Shown: piece after piece, positions 14,968 to 23,491 of the stretch | Layout of the letters: every line of letters begins with the position of its first letter | How positions within the stretch are numbered: position 1 is the stretch's first letter | Assembly (NCBI GenBank): GCA_934385225.1 | Contig: CAKRPQ010000024.1 | Coordinates: 1 to 23,966, forward strand | Length of the DNA stretch: 23,966 nt | From: an uncultured Eubacteriales bacterium | GTDB lineage: Bacteria; Bacillota; Clostridia; Oscillospirales; CAG-272 | Direction of reading: 5' to 3' | Position numbers and translations under genes: made by a program | The notes under the pieces: generated by a model | Database searches by the model: none | What the model was told of the DNA's origin: nothing | What the model saw: only the letters and a program-made list of their open reading frames with translations

Positions 14968-16236
14968 ATGAAGCTTGAAAAGGAAAACGTCAGATTCATT
15001 CTGATCATAATCGGAACTCTTGCGCTCGCGGTGCTCGGACTTATATATTTTGGCGCAATAATGGGATTTATCGGAAAAATTCTCACGGTTCTGTCGCCCT
15101 TTTTTGGCGGCTTTTGCGTCGCTTTTGTCGTGAACGAGCTTCTTAACCCTCTCGAATGGCTTTTTGATAAGGCGGAGAACGTGGTAAATGCAAAGCGCGG
15201 AAAAAGCGCAAAAAAGACAGCTTTACGCCCGAAAGCGAGGGAGAACGCCGTAAAAAAAGCGGGTGCAAAGAAAAAATGTCCCGCCTCCGCGCCTTCGTCG
15301 CCCGAGGTCACGGCGCGCGTAAACAGGGCAAAGCGCCCAATATGCCTTACGTTCAGTTTTCTCATCGTCATAAGCGCGATCACGGCACTGTTTTTCATAA
15401 TCATTCCCGAAATAAAGAATACGGTCACGCTTATAAGCACGTCAATGCCGGAATACGCCGAAAAGGCGGAAGAATGGTTTGAGAGCGTGCGTGCGTTCCT
15501 CGAAAGACATTCGATAGACGTCCCCGATCTCGGCATCGACATAGACAGCATAGTTTCAAAGGCCGGCAAGTTCCTTTCGGAGCAGGGAACGGTTATATTC
15601 GACAGAACGATAAACGCGACGACGTCCGTCTTTTCGGGGATAGTGAACGGTTTCCTCGCGCTTGTTTTCGCCGTATATCTGCTCGCGGGCAAGGAAAAGC
15701 TCATCGGACAGACAAAAAAGGTTCTTTCGGTGCTTCTTCCGAAGCGCGCCTACGATAAAACTCTCGATATTCTTGTACTTACGAACAAGACCTTTTCGAG
15801 CTTCATTTCGGGACAGGTCACGGAGGCTGTCATTCTCGGTTTCCTGTGCTTTGTCGGAATGGTCATCTTCCGTATGGATTATGCGGGGCCGATCTCCGCT
15901 CTCGTCGGCTTCACGGCGCTGATACCGATGTTCGGCGCGTTTATCGGAACCGTTGTCGGCGCGTTTCTCATACTTTTTGTGAACCCCGTCGAGGCTCTGT
16001 GGTTCATCGTTTATATTCAGATACTTCAACAGATCGAGGGCAACTTCATTTATCCGAAAGTCGTCGGAAAATCCGTCGGGCTTCCCGGTATATGGGTGCT
16101 TTTTGCGGTCACCGTCGGCGGCGGTGCGGCGGGCATTATCGGAATGCTTGTCGGCGTTCCGCTCTGCTCCGTTCTTTACACGCTCGCGCGCGGATATATA
16201 AATTCTCATACGCGCACGGCAGATAATGCGAAGTAG
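14968..16236 (+). CDS. AI-2E/PerM family polytopic membrane protein
   Basis: 422 aa. The family covers YtvI/YdbI-like permeases, autoinducer-2 exporters and Na+/H+ antiporters; the substrate here is unknown. Paired N-terminal membrane segments (about 8-35 and 37-58), one near 127-147, and a cluster from about 215 to 410 fit the family pattern. The QQIEGNFIYPKVVGKSVGL region (354-372) is its clearest signature, with TALIPMFGAFIG (316-327) before it. The soluble domain lies at about 150-215. Unusual is a Lys/Arg/Ala-rich stretch at about 75-123 between the second and third membrane segments, where most relatives have a short loop. GAGAGGAC precedes the ATG. It stands alone between the AraC unit and the core operon; no terminator is evident after it. 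Confidence 0.88.
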   Translation: MKLEKENVRFILIIIGTLALAVLGLIYFGAIMGFIGKILTVLSPFFGGFCVAFVVNELLNPLEWLFDKAENVVNAKRGKSAKKTALRPKARENAVKKAGAKKKCPASAPSSPEVTARVNRAKRPICLTFSFLIVISAITALFFIIIPEIKNTVTLISTSMPEYAEKAEEWFESVRAFLERHSIDVPDLGIDIDSIVSKAGKFLSEQGTVIFDRTINATTSVFSGIVNGFLALVFAVYLLAGKEKLIGQTKKVLSVLLPKRAYDKTLDILVLTNKTFSSFISGQVTEAVILGFLCFVGMVIFRMDYAGPISALVGFTALIPMFGAFIGTVVGAFLILFVNPVEALWFIVYIQILQQIEGNFIYPKVVGKSVGLPGIWVLFAVTVGGGAAGIIGMLVGVPLCSVLYTLARGYINSHTRTADNAK

Positions 16237-16269
16237 TTCTTTTTCCTTAGCGGTAATGGGCGGAAATAA

Positions 16270-16298
16270 TTGACAAATTTCATTTTTTGTGGTATAAT
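16270..16298 (+). promoter_or_regulatory. Consensus promoter of the yybS-like/gdpP/rplI/dnaB block
   Basis: TTGACA (16270-16275) and TATAAT (16293-16298) with a 17-nt spacer, all perfect. It starts 34 nt after the AI-2E gene stop. Transcription from about 16305 rules out the in-frame start near 16287 for the next gene. Confidence 0.92.
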
Positions 16299-16343
16299 AC
16301 AACGATAATCCGAATACACCTCATTTTATTTACGGAGGTCAGA

Positions 16344-17447
16344 TTGAAAAACGAAGATTTTAAGCCCGAAACATGCAATGCTACGGGTGAATTTTCAGAT
16401 AAAAACGACGCATGGAGTCCGAAAAAACCGTCAAACGCTGTAATCGCCGCGCTCACTGTGGTTCTTGCGTTCACATTTCTTCTCGCGGGACTTTGGTACA
16501 GCACCGTCATCGTCACGCGCGACAGCGGACTTGCCTTTATTCTCGTCAGCTTTGCGCTTGTCGCTTTTATCGCCGCGGGAGGCATTACTGCGTTTCTCGT
16601 ATATGCGAAACCTCTTGCCGCCGTGCTGCCCGCCTGTGTCGCGTGCCTTATACTCGCGGCGGTTGCCGTGTCTCAGTGCTTTGACGCTTTGACAGCCGTT
16701 TCGGCAGTCACCTTTGCCCTTGTGCCGTTTCTTGTCGGCACTCCGCTCGGAGCTTTCGCACGCGGCGGAAAGGGAAGAACGTCCGCCGTCGCACTCGCGT
16801 CGGTGCTTGGCGTTATCATGCTTGCGATTGCGCTCGCAAAACCTCTCACCTTGCTTCTTTCGCCGTTCGTGACGGGCGGCAGTCTCGATTTCGGCGCAGC
16901 TCTTGACTCTATACGCGGAAGTCTTACGGATATTTTGAGCGGCTATACGAGCGAATTTTCAAAAATTTACAACATCGACGTATCGAATTTTGACGCGGCG
17001 GGCAGTGTAAACTATTTTCTGAACAATCTTCCCGCGCTTCTATGCGCACCCGTTGTTACCGTTACTCTCCTTGCGCAGCTTCTTATGTTCGCCGTCGCGA
17101 AAATGACGGGTATTTACGGCGAAATTCCCCGCGCGTCGGTCGAATATAAGGTCAGTGCCGCGGGTGCCGTCGTTTTCGGCGTCAGCTTTATCGCCTCGTT
17201 CTTTTGCGGAGGCGTCGTCGGCGCGGTTTTTGAGAATCTCAGCCTTATTCTAAGACCCGTTCTCGCGCTCGCGGGGCTTATCTCGCTTATTCCGAGACGG
17301 TACGGAAACGTCGTGCGCGTCGGCTGTCTCCCGATTTCGATGTTTTTTATGATGCTTGTTATCTACCCGTCCGCGGCGGTGCTTTTTCTTGCCGTCGTCG
17401 GAACGTTTGCGACCCTTAAAGATGCCTTTGACAAAAAGACGATGTGA
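16344..17447 (+). CDS. YybS-like (DUF2232-type) polytopic membrane protein, TTG start
   Basis: 367 aa from a TTG at 16344-16346. That start is chosen because GGAGG (16335-16339) sits 4 nt before it, and because the upstream in-frame start at 16287 lies inside the promoter. A polar N-terminus of about 28 residues is followed by roughly eight hydrophobic segments rich in Ala, Val and Leu, with a soluble loop in the middle around the FSKIYNIDVSNF segment. The primary sequence has no catalytic motif I recognise. The call rests on topology, length and position: in Bacillus the order is yybS-gdpP-rplI-dnaB, matched here exactly. Function in the family is poorly known; a link to c-di-AMP signalling or cell envelope is conjecture. 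Confidence 0.72.
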   Translation: MKNEDFKPETCNATGEFSDKNDAWSPKKPSNAVIAALTVVLAFTFLLAGLWYSTVIVTRDSGLAFILVSFALVAFIAAGGITAFLVYAKPLAAVLPACVACLILAAVAVSQCFDALTAVSAVTFALVPFLVGTPLGAFARGGKGRTSAVALASVLGVIMLAIALAKPLTLLLSPFVTGGSLDFGAALDSIRGSLTDILSGYTSEFSKIYNIDVSNFDAAGSVNYFLNNLPALLCAPVVTVTLLAQLLMFAVAKMTGIYGEIPRASVEYKVSAAGAVVFGVSFIASFFCGGVVGAVFENLSLILRPVLALAGLISLIPRRYGNVVRVGCLPISMFFMMLVIYPSAAVLFLAVVGTFATLKDAFDKKTM

Positions 17448-17491
17448 AACGCGGTTAAGTTAAAGTTAAAAGGAAAGGAAGTTTGTGTCGG

Positions 17492-19642
17492 ATGAACAAT
17501 ACACGAGGAAGTGAACCCGTCCGCGGGAAAAGCGTGACATATTTCAATTATCCACTCGCATTCTTTCTCTGCGTCGGCGCGGGTGCTGTCGTTCTTCTCG
17601 CCGTATGGCTTCTCGGAATGCTTACGGACATATCGGTGAAGTCTCTCCTTCTGCTTGCGAGCGTTCTTTACGTCATTGCCGTTGCCGCCATTGTCGCGGG
17701 ACTTGCGGTCAGCCGCAGAAGCGCGACGAGACGCGAAATACTGATACACCGTTTCGACAAGATGCTCGACAATATGGTTTTCCCGTACATCATCACGAAC
17801 GCGGACGGTATTCTGATAAAGAACAATCATGCCGCCGATAAGATGTTCGAGCATCGCTCGCTGAAACCGCTTAAAAACATTTCGGAACTTCTGCCGTTCC
17901 TCTCGGCGGAGACGATAAAGAAGTCGTCAAGGGCGAGAGTGGAGCTTCAATGGCGCTTTGAAAAGGACGGCACAGACAATGTGCGGTACCTTATAATCGA
18001 AAGCACCGAGACTGTGATAGGCGACTACAAAAAGCCCGCCGACATAGGAAAAGGCGCGTATTATCTCACCACGATAATAGACATAACGGAGGAGAAGAAC
18101 CGCCAGATAGGCGCGCTCCGCCGTCTCGAAACCGAGACTATGGCGGTCGGCAGAGCCGAGATAGACGATCTGAAAGCGTTTTCGAACTCATCGGGCGTAC
18201 CCGAAAAGGACGCGGCGGAAAAGATCCGCGATCTTCTCTCGAAGTGGACGGCAGAGCTTGACGGACTTATTTACGAGCCCGAAACGAGAAAATTCATAAT
18301 TCTGCTCCCGCTAATTTCCCTTAACAGATGTGTGCGTGAGAAATTCCCGATTCTCGACACGATACGCGACGCCGTTTCGACAAAGGACGACGAGCTTACC
18401 GTTTCGATGGGTTTTTCGGTGACGGGCGAGACGCTTGCCGCGCGAATGGCGAACGCCGACATCGCGTTTGAAGGCAGACGAAGCGGAAACAAAGCTGTCG
18501 TGAACACGGGCGGCGAGCTTGTCTTTTACGGAAAGGACAGGCGCAGACAGGTTTCGCGCGGAAGCACCGAATACAGAAGAATAGGGAACACTCTGCGCCG
18601 CTATTTTGCCGAGTGCGGTAGCGTTCTCATCATGGGACACAGCCGTCCCGACTATGACAGCATAGGAAGCTGCATAGGCATTGCAAAGCTCGCCGCGGAG
18701 TACGGCAAGGACAGGCATATCGTGATAAGTGACACGAGCGACGCGAATTTCGATAAGCTCACCGAGGAGATACGCCTCGGAAAAGACTACGAAGGGTGCT
18801 TTATAAACGAGGAAAAGGCTCTTTCGCTCGCGGGCAGCGACACGCTGCTCATCATTACCGACGTCAATAATCTCACGACGATGGAAAGCCCGTCCCTTTA
18901 CCGCACGATACGAGAAACGACGGGCGGCAAGATAGCCGTTATCGACCACCACGAGAAGAACGAGAACACCGTCGGCAGCGACTTTGAGTATATCGACGCG
19001 TCCTGCTCGTCGGCGTGCGAAATTATCGCGGGCGTGCTTGACCTCGGTCTTAATAAGACGAGACTTACGTCCGAGGAGGCGACTATTCTCCTCGCGGGCA
19101 TAATGCTCGATACAAAGAACTTCACGCAGTATGCGACGCGCAAGACGTATGCGGCGGCGGAATACCTCAGCCAGTGCTCCGCGAGCGCGGATAAAGCGAG
19201 AAAATTCTTTGAAGCCGATTACGAGACGTTCGGCGCGGAATACAGCCTCGGCGCGAGCCTCAGCCTTTGCCACGAGGGACGGATAGCTTTCTGCGTCGGC
19301 GAAGGACTTCCCGACGAGAGCAAGACGAAGATAGTCATAGGCAGGGTCGCCGACAGGCTTCTGACGCTTGAAGGCGTGCTTGCGTCGATCGTTATCGCCG
19401 AATTTGACGGAAGAATAAACGCGAGCGCGCGCTCAAACAACAATATCGTCAACTGCGCTTCGCTTTTTGCGGGCGTCGGCGGCGGAAATTTCAATAACGC
19501 GGGCGCGAGAGCGACGGATATATCGCTCGCCGAATTCAGAAAGATATTAAAACGCAATACCGACGACTTTTTTGAAAACAACATAGACGGCGCAGATGCC
19601 TCGGAAGAAAATACCGACGAGGAAGAGAGCGGTCTTATATAA
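17492..19642 (+). CDS. gdpP: GdpP-type cyclic-di-AMP phosphodiesterase (PAS-GGDEF-DHH/DHHA1)
   Basis: 716 aa from ATG 17492; the TTG at 17483 is too close to the AAGGAA site to be the start. GdpP cleaves c-di-AMP, controlling potassium, osmotic and wall homeostasis. Two N-terminal membrane helices (about 20-43 and 50-73) are followed by a PAS-like domain (about 85-200), a degenerate GGDEF (about 215-348) without a cyclase motif, the DHH domain (about 375-545) and DHHA1 (about 590-685). Metal ligands are visible in MGHSRPDYDS (His383, Asp387, Asp389), Asp457, DHH (485-487) and LDTKNF (Asp540). Two sites differ from what I expect: DVNN (456-460 region), where DTH or DVH is usual, and GVGGGNFNNAG (661-671), where GGGGH is usual. 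It lies between the yybS-like gene and rplI, the standard place. Confidence 0.92.
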   Translation: MNNTRGSEPVRGKSVTYFNYPLAFFLCVGAGAVVLLAVWLLGMLTDISVKSLLLLASVLYVIAVAAIVAGLAVSRRSATRREILIHRFDKMLDNMVFPYIITNADGILIKNNHAADKMFEHRSLKPLKNISELLPFLSAETIKKSSRARVELQWRFEKDGTDNVRYLIIESTETVIGDYKKPADIGKGAYYLTTIIDITEEKNRQIGALRRLETETMAVGRAEIDDLKAFSNSSGVPEKDAAEKIRDLLSKWTAELDGLIYEPETRKFIILLPLISLNRCVREKFPILDTIRDAVSTKDDELTVSMGFSVTGETLAARMANADIAFEGRRSGNKAVVNTGGELVFYGKDRRRQVSRGSTEYRRIGNTLRRYFAECGSVLIMGHSRPDYDSIGSCIGIAKLAAEYGKDRHIVISDTSDANFDKLTEEIRLGKDYEGCFINEEKALSLAGSDTLLIITDVNNLTTMESPSLYRTIRETTGGKIAVIDHHEKNENTVGSDFEYIDASCSSACEIIAGVLDLGLNKTRLTSEEATILLAGIMLDTKNFTQYATRKTYAAAEYLSQCSASADKARKFFEADYETFGAEYSLGASLSLCHEGRIAFCVGEGLPDESKTKIVIGRVADRLLTLEGVLASIVIAEFDGRINASARSNNNIVNCASLFAGVGGGNFNNAGARATDISLAEFRKILKRNTDDFFENNIDGADASEENTDEEESGLI

Positions 19643-19690
19643 CGGGTCTGCCCCGACCAAAGAAAAATTCACGGGGAGAAAGGAAAAACT

Positions 19691-20137
19691 ATGAAAGTTA
19701 TTTTGACACAGGACGTAAAGGCGCAAGGGAAAAAAGGTCAGATGATAGACGTTGCCGACGGCTACGGCAGAAACTACCTTATCGCGAGAGGGCTTGCAAT
19801 ACCCGCCGACAATAAGTCGATAAACGAAATGAAGAACAGGGAAGCCTCCGCAAAGCACAAGATAGAGGTCGAAAAGCAGGAGGCGAGAGACATTGCCGCA
19901 AAGCTCGAAGGCATAATGCTCAAATTCTCCGCGTCGGCAGGCGCGGACGGCAAGCTCTACGGCTCGGTTACGTCGAAGGACATCGCCGAGAAGCTTGAAA
20001 AGGAACATTCCGTCATCATCGACAAGAGAAAGATAGTTCTTTCCGACCCGATAAAGACTTTCGGAGCATTCACGATCGACGTAAAACTATATCCCGAAAT
20101 AAACGGAAAGATAAACGTCACCGTTACCGAAAAATAA
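19691..20137 (+). CDS. rplI: 50S ribosomal protein L9
   Basis: 148 aa, standard length. The N-terminal rRNA-binding domain begins MKVILTQDVKAQGKKG and contains the L9 signature GYGRNYLIARGLA (about 25-37). A long basic connecting helix (about 45-75) leads to the C-terminal domain with KLYGSVTSKDIAE. It binds 23S rRNA at the base of the L1 stalk and helps keep the reading frame. GGGGAGAAAGGA precedes the ATG. The gene sits 48 nt after gdpP and 38 nt before dnaB, the order seen in many Firmicutes. Confidence 0.98.
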   Translation: MKVILTQDVKAQGKKGQMIDVADGYGRNYLIARGLAIPADNKSINEMKNREASAKHKIEVEKQEARDIAAKLEGIMLKFSASAGADGKLYGSVTSKDIAEKLEKEHSVIIDKRKIVLSDPIKTFGAFTIDVKLYPEINGKINVTVTEK

Positions 20138-20175
20138 AACATAATTTTACCGAATAAATCGGGAGGATAAGCCGA

Positions 20176-21516
20176 ATGAACGAAGAAATAATAAGAAAAC
20201 TGCCTTTTTCGATGATAGCCGAGCAATCACTGCTCGGCTCGGTGCTTATCGACCCCGAATCCTTTAACCGCATAGCCGATATGATAAGTGCGTCCGACTT
20301 TTACATCGCCGAGCACGCGCAGATTTTCACCGCGATGCACGAGCTTTACATCACGAATAACGAAATTGATATCGTTACGCTCGTCGATATGCTCGTGAAA
20401 AAGGGGATTTACGACAAATCGGGCGGCGAGGACTATATAAGAACGATAGGCGAGGTTGTTCCGAGCGCGCTCAACGTAAAGGACTATGCGAAAATAGTCA
20501 AGGAAAAGAGCGTTCTGCGCCGGCTTATCGAAGCCTGTTCGGAAATATCCGACTCCGCTTACGGCGAGCAGGACGAGGTCGCGCACATAATCGACAACGC
20601 CGAAAACAAGATCTTCGCGATAGCGCAGGGACGGGATACAAAGAATTTCGTCCACGTCAGAGACGTCCTTATGCAGGTCTATGACAGACTGCACCTGCTC
20701 AACACCGACAAAGAGGCTACGCAGGGAGTTCCGACAGGCTTTTCGGGACTTGACGCCGTGCTTGCGGGAATGGGAAAAAGCGACCTTATCCTTGTCGGCG
20801 CAAGACCCGGTATGGGTAAAACGTCGTTCGCGCTCAATATCGGAACGAACGTCGCAAGGCAGACGGGCAAAAAGGTTTGTATGTTCTCGCTTGAAATGTC
20901 GGCGGAGCAGCTTGTCACCCGTATCGTTTCGAGCGAGGCTATGATAGACTCGCATAAACTGAGAACGGGCGAGCTTGCCCCCGAGGACTGGGACTCAATG
21001 GCGCACACCGCCGAATGGCTCTCAAAATGCGATATTCTGATAGACGACACCGCGGGAATCACCGCGACGGGAATGAAAGCAAAGTTGAGGCGCGTCGATA
21101 ACCTCGGACTTGTCATCATCGACTACCTGCAACTTATGCAGGGCGACCACAGGAACGATAACAGAGTTCAGGAAGTCGCCGAAATTTCACGCGCGCTTAA
21201 ACTTATGGCGAAGGAGCTTATGGTTCCGATAATCTGCTGCGCACAGCTCTCGCGAGGTCCCGAATCGAGGACGGACAAGAAGCCGATGCTGAGCGACCTC
21301 CGTGACTCGGGTGCGATCGAGCAGGACGCGGACGTGGTAATGTTCCTCTACCGCGACGAATACTATAAGACCGATAAGAGCGAGGGCGACGCGCCGGAGT
21401 CGAATATTGCGGAGGTAATAATCGCAAAAAACCGTCACGGTTCGACAGAGAACGTGAAGATGGGCTGGATAGGCAAGTACACAAAGTTCAGAACGCTCTC
21501 AAATCAGGAGGCGTAA
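20176..21516 (+). CDS. dnaB: Replicative DNA helicase DnaB
   Basis: 446 aa, full length. The hexameric helicase unwinds DNA ahead of the replication fork (called dnaC in Bacillus). The N-terminal domain (about 1-150) opens with the typical 'AEQSLLGSVLIDPESF'. The RecA-like domain has Walker A GARPGMGKTS (208-217), Walker B VIIDYLQLM (313-321), SLEMSAEQL (238-246) and the arginine-finger region AKNRHGST (417-424). No intein interrupts it, although dnaB is a frequent intein site. GGGAGGA precedes the ATG; the stop is followed after one base by the tilS start. Confidence 0.98.
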   Translation: MNEEIIRKLPFSMIAEQSLLGSVLIDPESFNRIADMISASDFYIAEHAQIFTAMHELYITNNEIDIVTLVDMLVKKGIYDKSGGEDYIRTIGEVVPSALNVKDYAKIVKEKSVLRRLIEACSEISDSAYGEQDEVAHIIDNAENKIFAIAQGRDTKNFVHVRDVLMQVYDRLHLLNTDKEATQGVPTGFSGLDAVLAGMGKSDLILVGARPGMGKTSFALNIGTNVARQTGKKVCMFSLEMSAEQLVTRIVSSEAMIDSHKLRTGELAPEDWDSMAHTAEWLSKCDILIDDTAGITATGMKAKLRRVDNLGLVIIDYLQLMQGDHRNDNRVQEVAEISRALKLMAKELMVPIICCAQLSRGPESRTDKKPMLSDLRDSGAIEQDADVVMFLYRDEYYKTDKSEGDAPESNIAEVIIAKNRHGSTENVKMGWIGKYTKFRTLSNQEA

Positions 21517-21517
21517 T

Positions 21518-22909
21518 ATGCTCCGCTATAAAGACATCGGCGGGTTTGTACCGCCCGACAGAATTGTCGGATTCATGCCGAAAAAAGTGATTGTCGCTTA
21601 TTCGGGCGGTGCGGATTCGTCTCTTTTGCTTGCACTTGCCGTCGAATGGGCGGCAGAAAACTGCGTGAAGCTCTTCGCCGCGCACGTTGACCACGGAATA
21701 CGCGGGAGCGAGGCGGCGCGCGACAGAGAACATTGCGTGTCGGAAGCCGAAAAATACGGAGTGAAATGCTTTGTCCTCTGTACGGACGTGCCGAGAATTG
21801 CGGAGGAGAGCGGAAGAAGCATTGAAGACGCGGCGAGAAAAGTCAGATACGATTTTTTCTCGGAAATTATGAAGAGGGAAAATATTCCGCTTCTTTTGAC
21901 GGCGCATAATTCCGACGACAATCTCGAAACGATGCTTTACAGGCTCGCAAAGGGAACGTCGACAAAAGGGCTTTGCGGAATACCCGCCCGACGTGAAATC
22001 GACGGCGGATTTGTCGCACGCCCGCTGCTTTCGCTCTCGAAAAGTGAAATTGTCGCGCTCTGCGAGGGCAATAATATAGAATACGTTACGGACAGCACGA
22101 ACGCGGACACCGAATACGCACGAAACAGGATAAGAAAAAATATAGTTCCCGAACTTTGTAAAATAAATCCGCGCGCGGCTCTCGCGGCGGAGAGAACGGC
22201 ACGTCTTATAAAGGAGGACTGCGACTTTATCGACTCGCTGGTACTTGAATATATGAGCGGCGAGAACGCGCGGGACGCAGGAGAGTTGCGGAAGCTGAAA
22301 AAACCGCTTCTTTCACGCGTTCTTTCGGCATTTTATTCCGAGCATAGCGAGGAGCCGCTCTGCGAAAAGCATATAAACCTTCTTGCAAAACTCATAACGG
22401 ACGGAAAAGAGGGCGACAGTCTGTCTCTTCCGTCAAAGATGCGCGCGGTACTGAGGCGCGGACGGCTCGTTTTTGAGGCGGACACGGAAAGAGGAACACC
22501 GAAAACAAAAAAATGCGTAAAAACAATATATAAACTTATTTTGAACGATATTTACACAGATTCTCCACAATTTACACCGCAAATTCAGGACGAAAACGGA
22601 ATTGTTTACAACTTATTTACACAAGATACGTTCAAATTTGATAAAATAAAGGGTGAAATTTATTTTAGGAACCGCCTCGCGGGAGACAAAATACGCTCTT
22701 GCGGCGTCTCAAAGGACGTCCGTAAGCTCTTCTCGGAGAAAAAAATACCGATAGAGGAGCGGGAAAGCTATCCTGTCGTATGCGACGGGAACGGGATACT
22801 TTATATACCGTTTGTCGCGTGCCGTGACGGCACGCCGCATACCGTAAAGGACGGAAACGAAAAGACAATCGCACTCGCGATATACCGCGGGGAAACAATA
22901 AACGACTGA
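21518..22909 (+). CDS. tilS: tRNA(Ile)-lysidine synthetase
   Basis: 463 aa. TilS adds lysine to C34 of the tRNA-Ile with CAU anticodon, so that it reads AUA; it is normally essential. The N-terminal N-type ATP pyrophosphatase domain has SGGADS (29-34) in VIVAYSGGADSSLL, then AAHVDHGIRG and the 'ARKVRYDFF' region. The C-terminal TilS domain is present (GDKIRSCGVSKDVRKLFSEKKIP, near residues 388-410). The AGGAGG site (21507-21512) lies in the last codons of dnaB. A stretch of the linker (about residues 328-385) is coded by AT-rich DNA, unlike the rest of the gene. The tilS-hpt-ftsH order is common in Firmicutes. Confidence 0.96.
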   Translation: MLRYKDIGGFVPPDRIVGFMPKKVIVAYSGGADSSLLLALAVEWAAENCVKLFAAHVDHGIRGSEAARDREHCVSEAEKYGVKCFVLCTDVPRIAEESGRSIEDAARKVRYDFFSEIMKRENIPLLLTAHNSDDNLETMLYRLAKGTSTKGLCGIPARREIDGGFVARPLLSLSKSEIVALCEGNNIEYVTDSTNADTEYARNRIRKNIVPELCKINPRAALAAERTARLIKEDCDFIDSLVLEYMSGENARDAGELRKLKKPLLSRVLSAFYSEHSEEPLCEKHINLLAKLITDGKEGDSLSLPSKMRAVLRRGRLVFEADTERGTPKTKKCVKTIYKLILNDIYTDSPQFTPQIQDENGIVYNLFTQDTFKFDKIKGEIYFRNRLAGDKIRSCGVSKDVRKLFSEKKIPIEERESYPVVCDGNGILYIPFVACRDGTPHTVKDGNEKTIALAIYRGETIND

Positions 22910-22927
22910 AAGTAAAAGGATCAAAAT

Positions 22928-23476
22928 ATGAACAAGGACATTGCGGAAATACTTATTGACGAAAAAGAAATAGACGAAATCTGCACAAAAATTGCCGACA
23001 ACATAAGCCGCGACTATAAGGGCAGCCAAAAGAAGCTCCTGCTTCTGTGTATTCTGAAAGGGTCTGTCGTCTTTATGGGTGAGCTGATGAAAAAGATAAG
23101 CATACCTGTCGAGATCGACTTTATGAAGGTGTCGTCATACGGCGCGGGAACATCGTCGTCGGGCAACATCAACATACTTCTCGACCTCCACCGCCCCGAT
23201 ATGGCGGATATAGACATTATCATCGTTGAGGATATAATCGACAGCGGAAGAACTCTTTCGCACCTTACCGAATATCTTAAACTTAAAGGCGCACATTCGG
23301 TAAAGACCTGCACTCTCCTCGACAAACCGTCGCGCCGCGAGGTTGAATTTGACCCCGATTATACGGGCAAGATAATACCGGATAAGTTCGTCGTCGGCTT
23401 CGGTCTCGATTACAACGAGATGTACCGCGCGCTTCCTTACGTCGGTATCCTCAAACCCGAGGTCTATGAAAAATAA
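22928..23476 (+). CDS. hpt: Hypoxanthine phosphoribosyltransferase
   Basis: 182 aa, normal length. It makes IMP or GMP from hypoxanthine or guanine and PRPP in purine salvage. The PRPP-binding motif is IIIVEDIIDSGRTL (97-110). The pyrophosphate loop 'LKGSVVFM' (43-50) and the flexible loop KVSSYGAGTSSSG (67-79) are typical of bacterial HGPRT. The C-terminal FVVGFGLDYNEMYRALPYVG holds the base-recognition region. It starts 18 nt after tilS and is followed after 15 nt by ftsH, the usual arrangement. Confidence 0.97.
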   Translation: MNKDIAEILIDEKEIDEICTKIADNISRDYKGSQKKLLLLCILKGSVVFMGELMKKISIPVEIDFMKVSSYGAGTSSSGNINILLDLHRPDMADIDIIIVEDIIDSGRTLSHLTEYLKLKGAHSVKTCTLLDKPSRREVEFDPDYTGKIIPDKFVVGFGLDYNEMYRALPYVGILKPEVYEK

Positions 23477-23491
23477 CCGTTAGGAGACAAG

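Noticed and set aside
17483..17491. TTG start for gdpP three codons upstream
   Set aside because: It is directly against the AAGGAA site with no room for initiation; the ATG at 17492 has normal spacing.
19643..19690. Hairpin (ccccg/cgggg) before rplI as a regulatory leader
   Set aside because: Only 5 bp with a long loop; too weak to call.
20176..21516. Intein in dnaB
   Set aside because: The protein has normal length and the motifs are continuous, with no inserted splicing domain.
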